A DNA stretch of 64,000 bases from Luteimonas sp. RC10 (GTDB taxonomy: Bacteria > Pseudomonadota > Gammaproteobacteria > Xanthomonadales > Xanthomonadaceae), in the NCBI RefSeq assembly GCF_014192745.1, contig NZ_JACHYJ010000003.1:186001-250000 (forward strand), in the 5' to 3' direction. Shown piece by piece: positions 9,622 through 17,003 of this stretch (its first letter is position 1; every line of letters starts with the position of its first letter). The notes under the pieces are model-generated. The model was not told the origin of the DNA, ran no database searches, and saw only the letters and a program-made list of their open reading frames with translations. The translations under genes and the position numbers were made by a program.

Positions 9622-10704
9622 TCAGCCAGCCGCTGCCTGCGCAGGTGCCTCCGCGCTCCACAGCAGCATCGCATCGCCGTAGGAGAAGAACCGGTAGCGC
9701 TGCGCGACCGCATGCGCATAGGCGGCGAGGATGCGCTCGCGGCCGGCGAAAGCCGAGACCAGCATCAGCAGCGTCGACTCAGGCAAGTGGAAGTTGGTCA
9801 CCATCGCATCGACGCTGCGGATGCGGTAGCCGGGGAAGATGAAGATCCGCGTCTCGCCGGCGAACGGATGCAACTCACCATCCACGCTCGCGCTCTCGAG
9901 CGCACGCACGACCGTCGTGCCGACCGCGATCACGCGGCCACCGGCCTCACGGGTACGCCGGATCTGCGCGACCAGCTCGGCGCCGACATTGAGCCATTCG
10001 CTGTGCATGCGATGCTCGCGGATGTCGTCCACGCGCATCGGCTGGAACGTGCCGGCCCCCACGTGCAGGGTCACGTGGCCGAAGTCCACGCCACGCGCGC
10101 GCAGCCGTTCGAGCAGCGCGTCGTCGAAATGCAGACCGGCGGTCGGCGCCGCGACCGCCCCGACCTCGCGCGCGAACACGGTCTGGTAGCGCTCGGCGTC
10201 GTCCTGACCCGGCTCGCGCCGGATATAGGGCGGCAGCGGCATGCGCCCGACCTTGAGCAGCCAGGACTCGAGCGCGTCGCCGACCTCGAAGCGCAGGTGG
10301 TAAAAGCCCTCGTCGCGCGACAGCACCTCGGCGCTGCCACCGCCGTCGAGCGCGATCCGCCCGCCCGCCTTGGGCGCCTTGCTGGCCCCGATCTGCGCGC
10401 GCGCCTCGTTGCCGGGCAACAACCGCTCGATCAGGATCTCCACGCGTCCGCCGCTGTCCTTGTGCCCGAACAGCCGCGCCGGGATCACCCGGGTGTCGTT
10501 GAACACCAGCAGATCGCCCGGCTGCAGCAACTCGGGCAGGTCACGCACATGACGGTCGTCGAATGCGCCGTCAGCAGGCGGCACGACCAGCAGCCGACTG
10601 GCCGAACGCTCGGCCAGCGGCGCCTGCGCGATCAGCGCGTCCGGCAGGTCGAAATGGAAATCGGACTTCTTCAAGAGGCGCGGACGATCAAAAGGGTCGG
10701 CCAT
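9622..10704 (-). CDS. queA: S-adenosylmethionine:tRNA ribosyltransferase-isomerase QueA
   Basis: About 360 residues (356 in E. coli). It transfers the ribosyl group of SAM onto preQ1 in tRNA to make epoxyqueuosine, the step after Tgt. Family signatures are [16 protein letters not shown] at the N-terminus, [56 protein letters not shown] and [18 protein letters not shown]-type sequence near the end. I chose ATG 10704; a GTG at 10722 is in frame but adds six residues not expected in the family. It should be expressed separately from tgt because a plus-strand gene lies between. Confidence 0.95.
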   Translation of the reverse strand: MADPFDRPRLLKKSDFHFDLPDALIAQAPLAERSASRLLVVPPADGAFDDRHVRDLPELLQPGDLLVFNDTRVIPARLFGHKDSGGRVEILIERLLPGNEARAQIGASKAPKAGGRIALDGGGSAEVLSRDEGFYHLRFEVGDALESWLLKVGRMPLPPYIRREPGQDDAERYQTVFAREVGAVAAPTAGLHFDDALLERLRARGVDFGHVTLHVGAGTFQPMRVDDIREHRMHSEWLNVGAELVAQIRRTREAGGRVIAVGTTVVRALESASVDGELHPFAGETRIFIFPGYRIRSVDAMVTNFHLPESTLLMLVSAFAGRERILAAYAHAVAQRYRFFSYGDAMLLWSAEAPAQAAAG

Positions 10705-10886
10705 TGTAGGCGGCGCGAGCACGAGGTCGGCGCCATTGGCATCGCCTTCCGCCCGATACGCCGACTGGGAAGCGCAGGCTCACACGAGATCCTCCCACCC
10801 GACCTTCCACCCGTGAAGGGGTGCAATGCCCCGCATGTGGGGATGAGGCCCAAACGCAATGTCGCGCGTGGCTCACCTCCCCGCTC

Positions 10887-10926
10887 GAGGGGCGGACCGC
10901 CAGCATGAGGGGCGGACCGCCAGCAT
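10887..10926. repeat. Perfect 20-bp tandem duplication
   Basis: GAGGGGCGGACCGCCAGCAT occurs twice back to back (10887-10906 and 10907-10926). Each unit has an internal GCGG/CCGC pairing, so the RNA could fold into paired small hairpins. No function is known. Confidence 0.85.
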
Positions 10927-10950
10927 ACCGAACAGGCAGGGGGCCGACTC

Positions 10951-10974
10951 ACCGCCCCCGCCTGCGGGGGCGGT
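10951..10974. repeat. GC-rich hairpin
   Basis: A perfect 11-bp inverted repeat: ACCGCCCCCGC at 10951-10961 pairs with 10964-10974 around a two-base centre. There is no U-tract, so it is more like a repeat-element hairpin than an intrinsic terminator. Confidence 0.6.
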
Positions 10975-11129
10975 CGGCGCCGACAGGCGCCGGGTGGGGG
11001 CACGGGCCCTCCCGGTCATCCACCACCTTCGCCCGAGCAAGCGCAGGCAAATGCGCATCGCCCGGTCACGCTCCCCACCCCATTGGCGTCGCCGATGCCC
11101 CCGCCCGTCAACGGGGGGCGGGACTGAGG

Positions 11130-11155
11130 CGTCTTCCGCCCAACAGCGGAAGACG
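11130..11155 (-). terminator. Possible lrp terminator hairpin
   Basis: A perfect 10-bp stem, CGTCTTCCGC (11130-11139) with GCGGAAGACG (11146-11155), ends two bases past the regulator stop codon. It lacks a run of T, so termination here would be weak or Rho-assisted. Confidence 0.5.
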
Positions 11156-11157
11156 GC

Positions 11158-11589
11158 TTATCTTTCGAACTTGGTCGACAGAATGATCGACGAGGTGGTG
11201 CGCTCGACGCCCTCCAGGCAGCCGATCCGGTCGGTCAGCACGTCCATGTCGGCGACGGTCGGCACCACGCCAAGCGCGATCAGATCGTAGGGGCCGCTGA
11301 CCGAATGCAGCGTGCGCACTGCATCGATCGCGCGCAGCGCAGTCACCACCGGCGTCATCTGCCGGGGCCGGACGCTGATCATGATCTGCGCACGGATGTG
11401 CCCCTGCTCGAAGTCGTCGCGGACGCGCACCGTGTAGCCACTGATGACGCCGTCGCGCTCGAGTCGTTCGATGCGGCTCTGCACCGTGGTGCGCGACAGC
11501 CCGAGTCGGCGCGCGATCTCGGCGGTGGACAGCCGTGCGTTCTCGCGCAACAGCATCAGCAGGCGGACGTCGGCGGGCTCACTGGACAT
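11158..11589 (-). CDS. Lrp/AsnC family transcriptional regulator
   Basis: 143 residues, the normal size for the family. An N-terminal winged helix-turn-helix at about 7-55 contains the recognition region STAEIARRLGLSRTTVQSRI. It is followed by an AsnC-type effector-binding RAM domain with SGPYDLIALGVVPTVADMD. I chose ATG 11589; a GTG at 11595 is in frame. The gene is divergent from the class III aminotransferase with a 179 bp gap that contains operator-like repeats beside its own start. Local control of the aminotransferase and of itself is inferred from this layout. The ligand, presumably an amino acid, is unknown. Confidence 0.88.
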   Translation of the reverse strand: MSSEPADVRLLMLLRENARLSTAEIARRLGLSRTTVQSRIERLERDGVISGYTVRVRDDFEQGHIRAQIMISVRPRQMTPVVTALRAIDAVRTLHSVSGPYDLIALGVVPTVADMDVLTDRIGCLEGVERTTSSIILSTKFER

Positions 11590-11597
11590 TTTCACGC

Positions 11598-11642
11598 AAG
11601 GATTCGGCGATCTGCCGAAATCCTAGCAAGGCTTCGGCGATC
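11598..11642. promoter_or_regulatory. Candidate Lrp-type operator repeats
   Basis: The direct repeat AAGG(A/C)TTCGGCGATC occurs at 11598-11612 and 11628-11642, exactly 30 bp apart (about three helical turns). Between them, GGATTCGGC...GCCGAAATCC at 11600-11622 forms an imperfect inverted repeat. It begins eight bases upstream of the lrp start, so binding here would fit autoregulation and control of the divergent gene. Confidence 0.5.
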
Positions 11643-11768
11643 CGTCGCTACCGGTCGACGGAATCGTCCAGATAATAGAAAGGACGTACCGGCTGGGGAG
11701 CCGGTCTCGCCCATCGCCGCGAGTCCACGCCCGCCACCGGCCCGCCTGCCGACCTGGGAGTCCACCGT

Positions 11769-13304
11769 ATGTCCGTGACCCGTATCCTCGCCCCGCTCCG
11801 TGCCCATGGCGGCGCCCGCCGCACGACCGGCCTGTCCGACGAGGTCGTCGAGACCTACGCCGCGCGCCATCCTGCACTCGTCGAGGCGCTGCAGGCCGCC
11901 GCGGACGAGTACACGCGGATCCGTGACGAATTCGCCGAGCTGCTCGACCTCGACGAAGACGCCCAGGCACAGGCCGTGCAGGCCGGCTACGTGAACTTCT
12001 ACCCCGGCGACGCGGTGAACCCCTACGTCGCGCTGGCCGCACGCGGCCCGTGGATCGTCACGCTCAAGGGCGCCGTGCTGCACGACTCGGGCGGCTACGG
12101 CATGCTCGGCTTCGGCCACACGCCGGCGCCGGTGCTCGAGGCGATGGCACGGCCGGTGCCGATGGCCAACATCATGACCCCGCATCTGTCGCAGTTACGG
12201 CTCGACCGCGCACTGCGTCGCGAGATCGGCCACACCCGCGGCGACGGCTGTCCGTACAGCCATTTCCTGTGCCTGAACTCCGGCTCCGAATCGGTCGGCC
12301 TGGCCGCCCGCATTGCCGACATCAACACCCGCGTGCAGACCGACCCGGACGGCCGCCACGCCGGGCGCACGGTCAAGCGCATCGTGGTCAAGGGCAGCTT
12401 CCACGGTCGCACCGAGCGGCCGGCGCTGTACTCCGATTCGACCCGCGCGACCTACATGAAGCACCTGGCCAGCTTCCGCGACGAAGACTCGCTGATCGCC
12501 GTGCCGCCGTACGATGTCGAGGCGCTGCGCCAGGCGTTCGCCGATGCCGACGCGAATGGCTGGTTCGTCGAAGCAGTGTTCCTGGAACCGGTCATGGGCG
12601 AAGGCGACCCGGGCCGTGCGCTGCCGCCTGCGTTCTACGCCGCTGCGCGTGCACTCACGCGCGAGCACGGCAGCCTGCTGCTGGTCGACTCGATCCAGGC
12701 CGGCCTGCGTGCGCACGGCGTGCTGTCGATCGTGGACTATCCCGGCTTCGAGGGGGTCGATGCGCCGGACATGGAGACGTACTCCAAGGCGCTCAACGCC
12801 GGCCAGTACCCGCTGTCGGTGCTCGCGGTCTCGGAAGGCGCGGCGCAGTTGTACCGCAGCGGCGTCTACGGCAACACGATGACCGCCAATCCCCGCGCGC
12901 TCGACGTGGCCTGCGCCGTGCTCGAGCAGCTGACGCCGCAGATCCGCGACAACATCCGCAAGGCCGGTCGCCGGGCGATCGAACGGCTCGAGGCACTGCG
13001 CGCCGACGCCGGCGGCGCGATCACCAAGGTCCAGGGCACCGGCCTGCTGTTCTCGTGCGAACTGGACCCGCGGTTCAAGTGCTACGGCGCCGGTTCGACC
13101 GAGGAATGGCTGCGCGAGCGCGGCATCGGCGTGATCCACGGCGGCGCGAACTCGCTGCGCTTCACGCCGCACTTCGCGATCGGCGAGGACGAGCTCGAGC
13201 TGCTGGTGGACATGGTCGGTCGCGCGCTGCGCGAAGGTCCGCAGAAGGCAGGGGCATCGGCCGGTGCGCGCACTGCCGACAGCCGCGAGCCTGTCGAGGC
13301 CTGA
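11769..13304 (+). CDS. PLP-dependent class III aminotransferase
   Basis: A 511-residue fold-type I class III aminotransferase, longer than the typical 400-450 because of an N-terminal extension. Visible features are LHDSGGYGMLGFGHTPAPVL (substrate entry), CLNSGSESVGLAARIA (cofactor phosphate region), GSFHGRTERP, VFLEPVMGEGDPGRALPP, and the Schiff-base lysine Lys340 in YSKALNAGQYP. The substrate cannot be read from sequence; ornithine, lysine and omega-amino acids are used by relatives. The residue before the active Lys region (DSIQAG rather than DEVQTG) is unusual for the class and may mark a separate subfamily. It is divergent from an Lrp-type regulator, as expected for an amino acid-responsive gene. 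Confidence 0.8.
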   Translation: MSVTRILAPLRAHGGARRTTGLSDEVVETYAARHPALVEALQAAADEYTRIRDEFAELLDLDEDAQAQAVQAGYVNFYPGDAVNPYVALAARGPWIVTLKGAVLHDSGGYGMLGFGHTPAPVLEAMARPVPMANIMTPHLSQLRLDRALRREIGHTRGDGCPYSHFLCLNSGSESVGLAARIADINTRVQTDPDGRHAGRTVKRIVVKGSFHGRTERPALYSDSTRATYMKHLASFRDEDSLIAVPPYDVEALRQAFADADANGWFVEAVFLEPVMGEGDPGRALPPAFYAAARALTREHGSLLLVDSIQAGLRAHGVLSIVDYPGFEGVDAPDMETYSKALNAGQYPLSVLAVSEGAAQLYRSGVYGNTMTANPRALDVACAVLEQLTPQIRDNIRKAGRRAIERLEALRADAGGAITKVQGTGLLFSCELDPRFKCYGAGSTEEWLRERGIGVIHGGANSLRFTPHFAIGEDELELLVDMVGRALREGPQKAGASAGARTADSREPVEA

Positions 13305-13332
13305 TCCGCGGGGCGCGTTGCCCCCACCCCAG

Positions 13333-13357
13333 CCCTCCCCCGCTATGCGGGGGAGGG
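13333..13357. terminator. Hairpin downstream of the aminotransferase
   Basis: An 11-bp inverted repeat, CCCTCCCCCGC (13333-13343) with GCGGGGGAGGG (13347-13357). There is no T-tract. Its right arm is the start of the first tandem-repeat unit described next, so it may belong to that element rather than act as a dedicated terminator. Confidence 0.55.
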
Positions 13358-13486
13358 AGCAAAGCGTCCGCTGTACGGGGAGGGAGCAAAGCGTCCGCTG
13401 TACGGGGAGGGCGCAAAGCGTCCGCTGTGCGGGGGAGAGAGCGAAGTGTCAGCTGTGCGGGTAGGTAGCGAAAAGCGTCAACTGTG
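13348..13486. repeat. Five-copy degenerate 27-29 bp tandem repeat
   Basis: Units begin at 13348, 13376, 13403, 13430 and 13458 with lengths 28, 27, 27, 28 and 29. The core is CGGGGAGGGAGCAAAGCGTC then CGCTGTA. Copies 1-3 are nearly identical; copies 4 and 5 have drifted (GAAGTGTCAGCTGTG, GAAAAGCGTCAACTGTG). The rest of the 261-bp gap (13305-13565) holds the hairpin above and no gene I can support. Confidence 0.85.
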
Positions 13487-13565
13487 CGGCGCAGTGTGCG
13501 CAGCGGTCGCCCCGCGCTCGCCGAGCCGGCATCGCAACCCCGTGCACGCGTTCGGTTTGCCGCGG

Positions 13566-14189
13566 CTACTTCGCCGCGCGCTCGATCGCATCGCCGATCA
13601 GTCGGTGGGCTTCGGCGGCATCGCCCCAACCGTGTAGGTCCACGCCGTTGCCGCCTTCAGGCAGGTCTTTGTAGACGCGGAAGAACGCCTCGATGCGCGC
13701 GCGTTCGGCGGACGGCAGGTCAGCGAGATCGCGTATCCCCGCATAGGTCGGGTCGACAGCGTCGACCGGCACGCCGACGATCTTCTCATCGGCTTGTCCG
13801 CCATCGCGCATGCGCAGCACGCCCAGCGGCCGGAACCGGAGCAACGCGCCGGGATGGACCGGCGCGCGCGTGAGCACCAGCGCATCGAGCGGATCGCCGT
13901 CGCCGGCGCGTGTCCCCGGCATCGCGCCGTAGTTCGCCGGATACGCCACCGGCATCGACAGGAAACGGTCGACATGCACCAGGCCGTCCTCGGCACCGAT
14001 CTCGTACTTGACGCTGCCGCCTGCGGGAATCTCCACCACCAGCAGTGCCTCGTGCGCTGTCGGGTCGGGCTGGCGCAGGTGGAACGGGTGACGCATGGTC
14101 TCGGTTGCGCAGGCCGCGGCGCCCACCAGGGGCAGCCCTGTCGCCAGCCCGAGCATGGCCACCGCCGTGCCGAAGCGCGTGCGGCGCAT
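13566..14189 (-). CDS. Exported inorganic pyrophosphatase (family I)
   Basis: A 207-residue family I pyrophosphatase with an added N-terminal export signal (MRRTRFGTAVAMLGLATGLP, ending near AAACATE). The catalytic core looks intact: KYEI, DRFLSMPVAYPANYG, the metal motif DGDPLDALVL, acidic residues in RMRDGGQADEK, and FFRVYKDLP. It would split pyrophosphate to phosphate in the periplasm or at the envelope, which is unusual because housekeeping PPases are cytosolic. ATG 14189 has GGGAG eight bases upstream. It starts five bases after the metallophosphoesterase stop, so it is the third gene of a phosphate-releasing operon. The segment AAAC could also act as a weak lipobox. Confidence 0.82.
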   Translation of the reverse strand: MRRTRFGTAVAMLGLATGLPLVGAAACATETMRHPFHLRQPDPTAHEALLVVEIPAGGSVKYEIGAEDGLVHVDRFLSMPVAYPANYGAMPGTRAGDGDPLDALVLTRAPVHPGALLRFRPLGVLRMRDGGQADEKIVGVPVDAVDPTYAGIRDLADLPSAERARIEAFFRVYKDLPEGGNGVDLHGWGDAAEAHRLIGDAIERAAK

Positions 14190-14194
14190 CGTGC

Positions 14195-15598
14195 TCACTC
14201 CCAGCACCGGTCGGCACGACCTTTGAGCGAGCCCTCGCGCGTGCAGCGCCGCGTCTCGATCCTGCCGTCCTCGCGCTCGACCAGCCGTTTGCGGCCGCCG
14301 TGGTCATGCAGTTCGAACGCGTCGTACAGCCGGCCGGTCGCCGTGCGCGCCTCATAGCGCAACACCGCGCCGTCGACGTGCAACACCTGGAACAGTTGGG
14401 TGTCCTCGGCGATCGGCGCCATCGTCGCCAGCGCTTGCGGACCGATGCGGTACTGCTTGGCGCCGGCCACGCTGACGAGCAGTTGCGGTGTCTCGCCCTC
14501 CGCATCCAGCGCGCGGCGGCCGTAAGCGTGGTCGTGCCCCTGCAGCACCAGGTCCACGTGGTGCTTGCGCAGCACCGGTGCCAGGTGCGCGCGCAGCGAT
14601 GTGTAGTCACGATCGGCACGCAGCGCGTACAACGGCTGATGAATCTGCACCACGCTCCAGCGGTGCGGGTTGTCGGCCAGCACGCGGTCCAGCCACTGCG
14701 CTTGCGCCGGGCCGGTCCCAAGATCCAGGATTGAAGTGCCATCGAGCACGGCGAAGCGCACGCCCTGGTAGTCGAACCAGTAGGTCGTCGCCTCCACCCC
14801 GGGCGCGCCGTTGCGCGGCAAGGCGAACGTCACCGGCCAGTGCGGCGACAGCACCCGGCGTTCCTGCGGCGTGTCTTCGTGCTCTTCATGGAACTCGTGA
14901 TTGCCAGCGGCGGGCGCGGTCGCGATGTCTTCGGGCAGGCCGCTCGCCGCCTCGAACCATTCGGCCCATTCGTCGTCATCGGCGCCCTGCCCGGCACCAC
15001 CGCCCGACACCAGGTCGCCAGCGAACAGCGCCAGCTTCGCGTCCGGTGCCCAACGGCGCGCTTCACGGATCACTCGCGTCACCAGCGACGTGTTCTGGTT
15101 CTGGGTGTCGCCGAAGTACAGCAGTGTCAGCGGCGCCGCATCCGCGGTCGCGGTGCGGAAATGGAACCAGGGGCTCCAGGTGCCGTGGCCCTGCACGCGC
15201 CAGGCATACAGCGTATCGGGCGCCAGGCCGTCGACGTCGGCGCGGTGCTGGTGCGCAGCGCCGTTGCGCGTCTCCAGCGTCTGTGTGGTCGCAACGATCG
15301 TGCGTGCCCGCCCACCGCCGACGTCCGGCGTGTCCTCGGCCGGCGCGATCTGCAATTGCGGCGCACGCACGTGCGCATCGGTGCGCCAGGCCACCGCGAA
15401 CCCGGTCGCTGCATCCTGCGCGGGCGAGGCCGCGATGCGGTCCGGATACGCGCTCGCGGCGTGCCCACGGTCGCCCTCCGGTACACGGGTGTTGGGCTCG
15501 GCCTGCCGCGGCGCCTGTGCGTGCGCGGCGGGTGCGAGCAACACCAGCGCGAGCAGCGCCGCACGCAGGGAAAAGGTCATATCGAAGCTGGTCCGCAT
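14195..15598 (-). CDS. Secreted purple-acid-phosphatase-like metallophosphoesterase
   Basis: 467 residues. The signal peptide is at about 8-27 (SLRAALLALVLLAPAAHAQA). A fibronectin-like purple acid phosphatase N-domain (about 40-165) ends in DTLYAWRVQG. A calcineurin-type dimetal phosphatase domain follows with the full ligand set: YFGDTQ, FAGDLV, AAGNHEFHEEH, IHQPLY and QGHDHAYGR. It probably removes phosphate from organic esters in the periplasm. ATG 15598 has GGGAGG eight bases upstream and lies two bases after the phytase-like gene stop. ATG 15580 is an alternative. It is the middle gene of the three-gene unit. Confidence 0.85.
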   Translation of the reverse strand: MRTSFDMTFSLRAALLALVLLAPAAHAQAPRQAEPNTRVPEGDRGHAASAYPDRIAASPAQDAATGFAVAWRTDAHVRAPQLQIAPAEDTPDVGGGRARTIVATTQTLETRNGAAHQHRADVDGLAPDTLYAWRVQGHGTWSPWFHFRTATADAAPLTLLYFGDTQNQNTSLVTRVIREARRWAPDAKLALFAGDLVSGGGAGQGADDDEWAEWFEAASGLPEDIATAPAAGNHEFHEEHEDTPQERRVLSPHWPVTFALPRNGAPGVEATTYWFDYQGVRFAVLDGTSILDLGTGPAQAQWLDRVLADNPHRWSVVQIHQPLYALRADRDYTSLRAHLAPVLRKHHVDLVLQGHDHAYGRRALDAEGETPQLLVSVAGAKQYRIGPQALATMAPIAEDTQLFQVLHVDGAVLRYEARTATGRLYDAFELHDHGGRKRLVEREDGRIETRRCTREGSLKGRADRCWE

Positions 15599-15600
15599 GC

Positions 15601-16740
15601 TCACAGCCTCCCGCACGCGGGCAGCGACAGCGCCTGCGCAATCGCACGCCAGTCGAACGCGACCAGTCCCTGGTCGTCGTGCACCGCATAGAGCACGCCG
15701 TCGGGAAATGCCGCCGACGGCGTATCGTGCAGCCAGATGCCATCGGTGTTGGCGACCGTCTTGCCGGTCACGGCGCCGACGTGCGCCAACGAGCGCCGGT
15801 CGAACAGGTGAAACGCGGTCCGACCCTTGCCCTGCTCGGTCGTGATCCACCAACCGCTGCCATCGGCGCACGTCTTGAGCATGATGCCCTCGGCCTGCGC
15901 CTGGAACACGTCGCGGCCGAGCGTGCGCCCGGTGTAACGGCCCGCCAGGTCGTAGACCTTCAGCTCGTTGGCGTAGGTCTCGTCTTCCTCGGCGATCAGC
16001 AGCCGGTCGTTCGCCGGGTCGCCCCAGATCGACTCGACCACGCGCAGCGCACCGTCGGCTGTGGTGTCGCCGAACGCACCCAACGCTTCGACCGCGAACG
16101 TCCCGCGGTCCGGGCGCAGTGCATAGCGGTGCACACGCCGGTCGAGCTTGTCGAGCGCCGGCAGCACATCGTGGCCCTGCGCATCCTCGCCGTCGTGATA
16201 GGAGTCGGTGACGTAGAGCGTGTAGCCATCGCCGGCCCGGTCGATCCACAGACCGTAAGGTTTGACCAGGTCCTGCGCGGCGAACGCGAGCACCGGCGCG
16301 AAGTCCGGCAGTCGCAGCACCTGCACACGGTGATTGTCGCGCTCGACGACGACCACCAGGTCGTCGATCACCGCGATGCCATTGGGACGCCGGAACTGGC
16401 CCGCCCCGCTGCCCGAAGCACCGAATGTGCGCAGCCTCTCGCCGGTCACCCCGTCATAGACGACCAGACGGTCGCTGGACTTGGCCGTCGCGATCACCAG
16501 CACCCGGCCATCGGGCGCGGTCCACGCCGCCGGCGAGTCGATGTTGTCCTCGGGCGTCAGCGCACTGACAAAGGCTTCCCCGACGATCGGCAGATCACGA
16601 CCGGCAGTCTCCGGCGCGCCCTGGGCGGCCACGGCAGATGGGTCGGCGGCATCGGGCGCGGACGCCGAACAGGCCGCGATGCACAGCGCAAGCGATGCGA
16701 TCGCCCACGTTCGGGAAGGGACGGGAGAAGGCCGTGTCAT
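15601..16740 (-). CDS. Beta-propeller phytase-like lipoprotein
   Basis: A 379-residue predicted lipoprotein (lipobox ending LCIAAC near residue 24) with a beta-propeller body. Segments resembling bacterial beta-propeller phytases include LIAEEDETYANELKVYD, QAEGIMLKTCADGSGWWITT and VHDDQGLVAFDW, which carry acidic residues used for calcium and phosphate binding in the family. I infer a cell-surface phytase releasing phosphate from inositol hexakisphosphate. Other propeller lyases or hydrolases remain possible because the motifs are divergent. It is first in the operon with the metallophosphoesterase and pyrophosphatase. It is divergent from a TonB-dependent receptor (263 bp), an arrangement I recall being reported for phytase genes of aquatic and plant bacteria. 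Confidence 0.7.
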   Translation of the reverse strand: MTRPSPVPSRTWAIASLALCIAACSASAPDAADPSAVAAQGAPETAGRDLPIVGEAFVSALTPEDNIDSPAAWTAPDGRVLVIATAKSSDRLVVYDGVTGERLRTFGASGSGAGQFRRPNGIAVIDDLVVVVERDNHRVQVLRLPDFAPVLAFAAQDLVKPYGLWIDRAGDGYTLYVTDSYHDGEDAQGHDVLPALDKLDRRVHRYALRPDRGTFAVEALGAFGDTTADGALRVVESIWGDPANDRLLIAEEDETYANELKVYDLAGRYTGRTLGRDVFQAQAEGIMLKTCADGSGWWITTEQGKGRTAFHLFDRRSLAHVGAVTGKTVANTDGIWLHDTPSAAFPDGVLYAVHDDQGLVAFDWRAIAQALSLPACGRL

Positions 16741-16912
16741 GGGTCACCAGAAAGTCGTGTCATCGGGGAAGCGCGCAACGGTCACGCGATGGTCATGCCG
16801 GACTGCGGCGACCGCGCATTGTGTGGACGGACGATGACATCGGCATGTCACCGCCATGGCGCACTTGCAGTGTCGCCATCATGAATCCGCAACACAGTCG
16901 ATCCAGACTTTT

Positions 16913-16922
16913 CGAACGTTCG
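16913..16922. promoter_or_regulatory. Short palindrome in the phytase/receptor divergent promoter region
   Basis: A perfect 10-bp palindrome, CGAACGTTCG, lies 81 bp before the receptor start in the 263-bp gap between the divergent genes. It could be a regulator half-site. No Pho box with the 11-bp phased CTGTCAT repeats is evident here. Confidence 0.25.
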
Positions 16923-17003
16923 CGAGGCGCTCGTGAACACCGGTCTGCGCCAAGCCAAGGGGGCGCGCAGGCCGACGCGCCCCTGCCACTTTCCGGAGTT
17001 CCG

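Larger units (their letters stand above)
10705..11157. other. Gene-free, repeat-rich intergenic region
   Basis: No convincing reading frame occurs in these 453 bp; overlapping frames on both strands are low-complexity, Arg/Pro-rich shadows. The stretch holds a 20-bp tandem duplication, a GC-rich 11-bp hairpin, a 10-bp hairpin next to the lrp stop, and two copies of CATTGGC(A/G)TCGCC at about 10734 and 11081. It probably includes the queA promoter. The mixture looks like remnants of small intergenic repeats. Confidence 0.6.

Noticed and set aside
13305-13565. CRISPR-like array
   Set aside because: The repeats are directly abutting with no unique spacers, so this is a simple tandem repeat, and no cas gene is near.
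16741-17003. Possible Pho box in the divergent phytase/receptor promoter
   Set aside because: CGTGTCAT occurs twice near 16733 and 16758, but spacing is not the 11-bp phase of Pho boxes. I could not support PhoB control from sequence.
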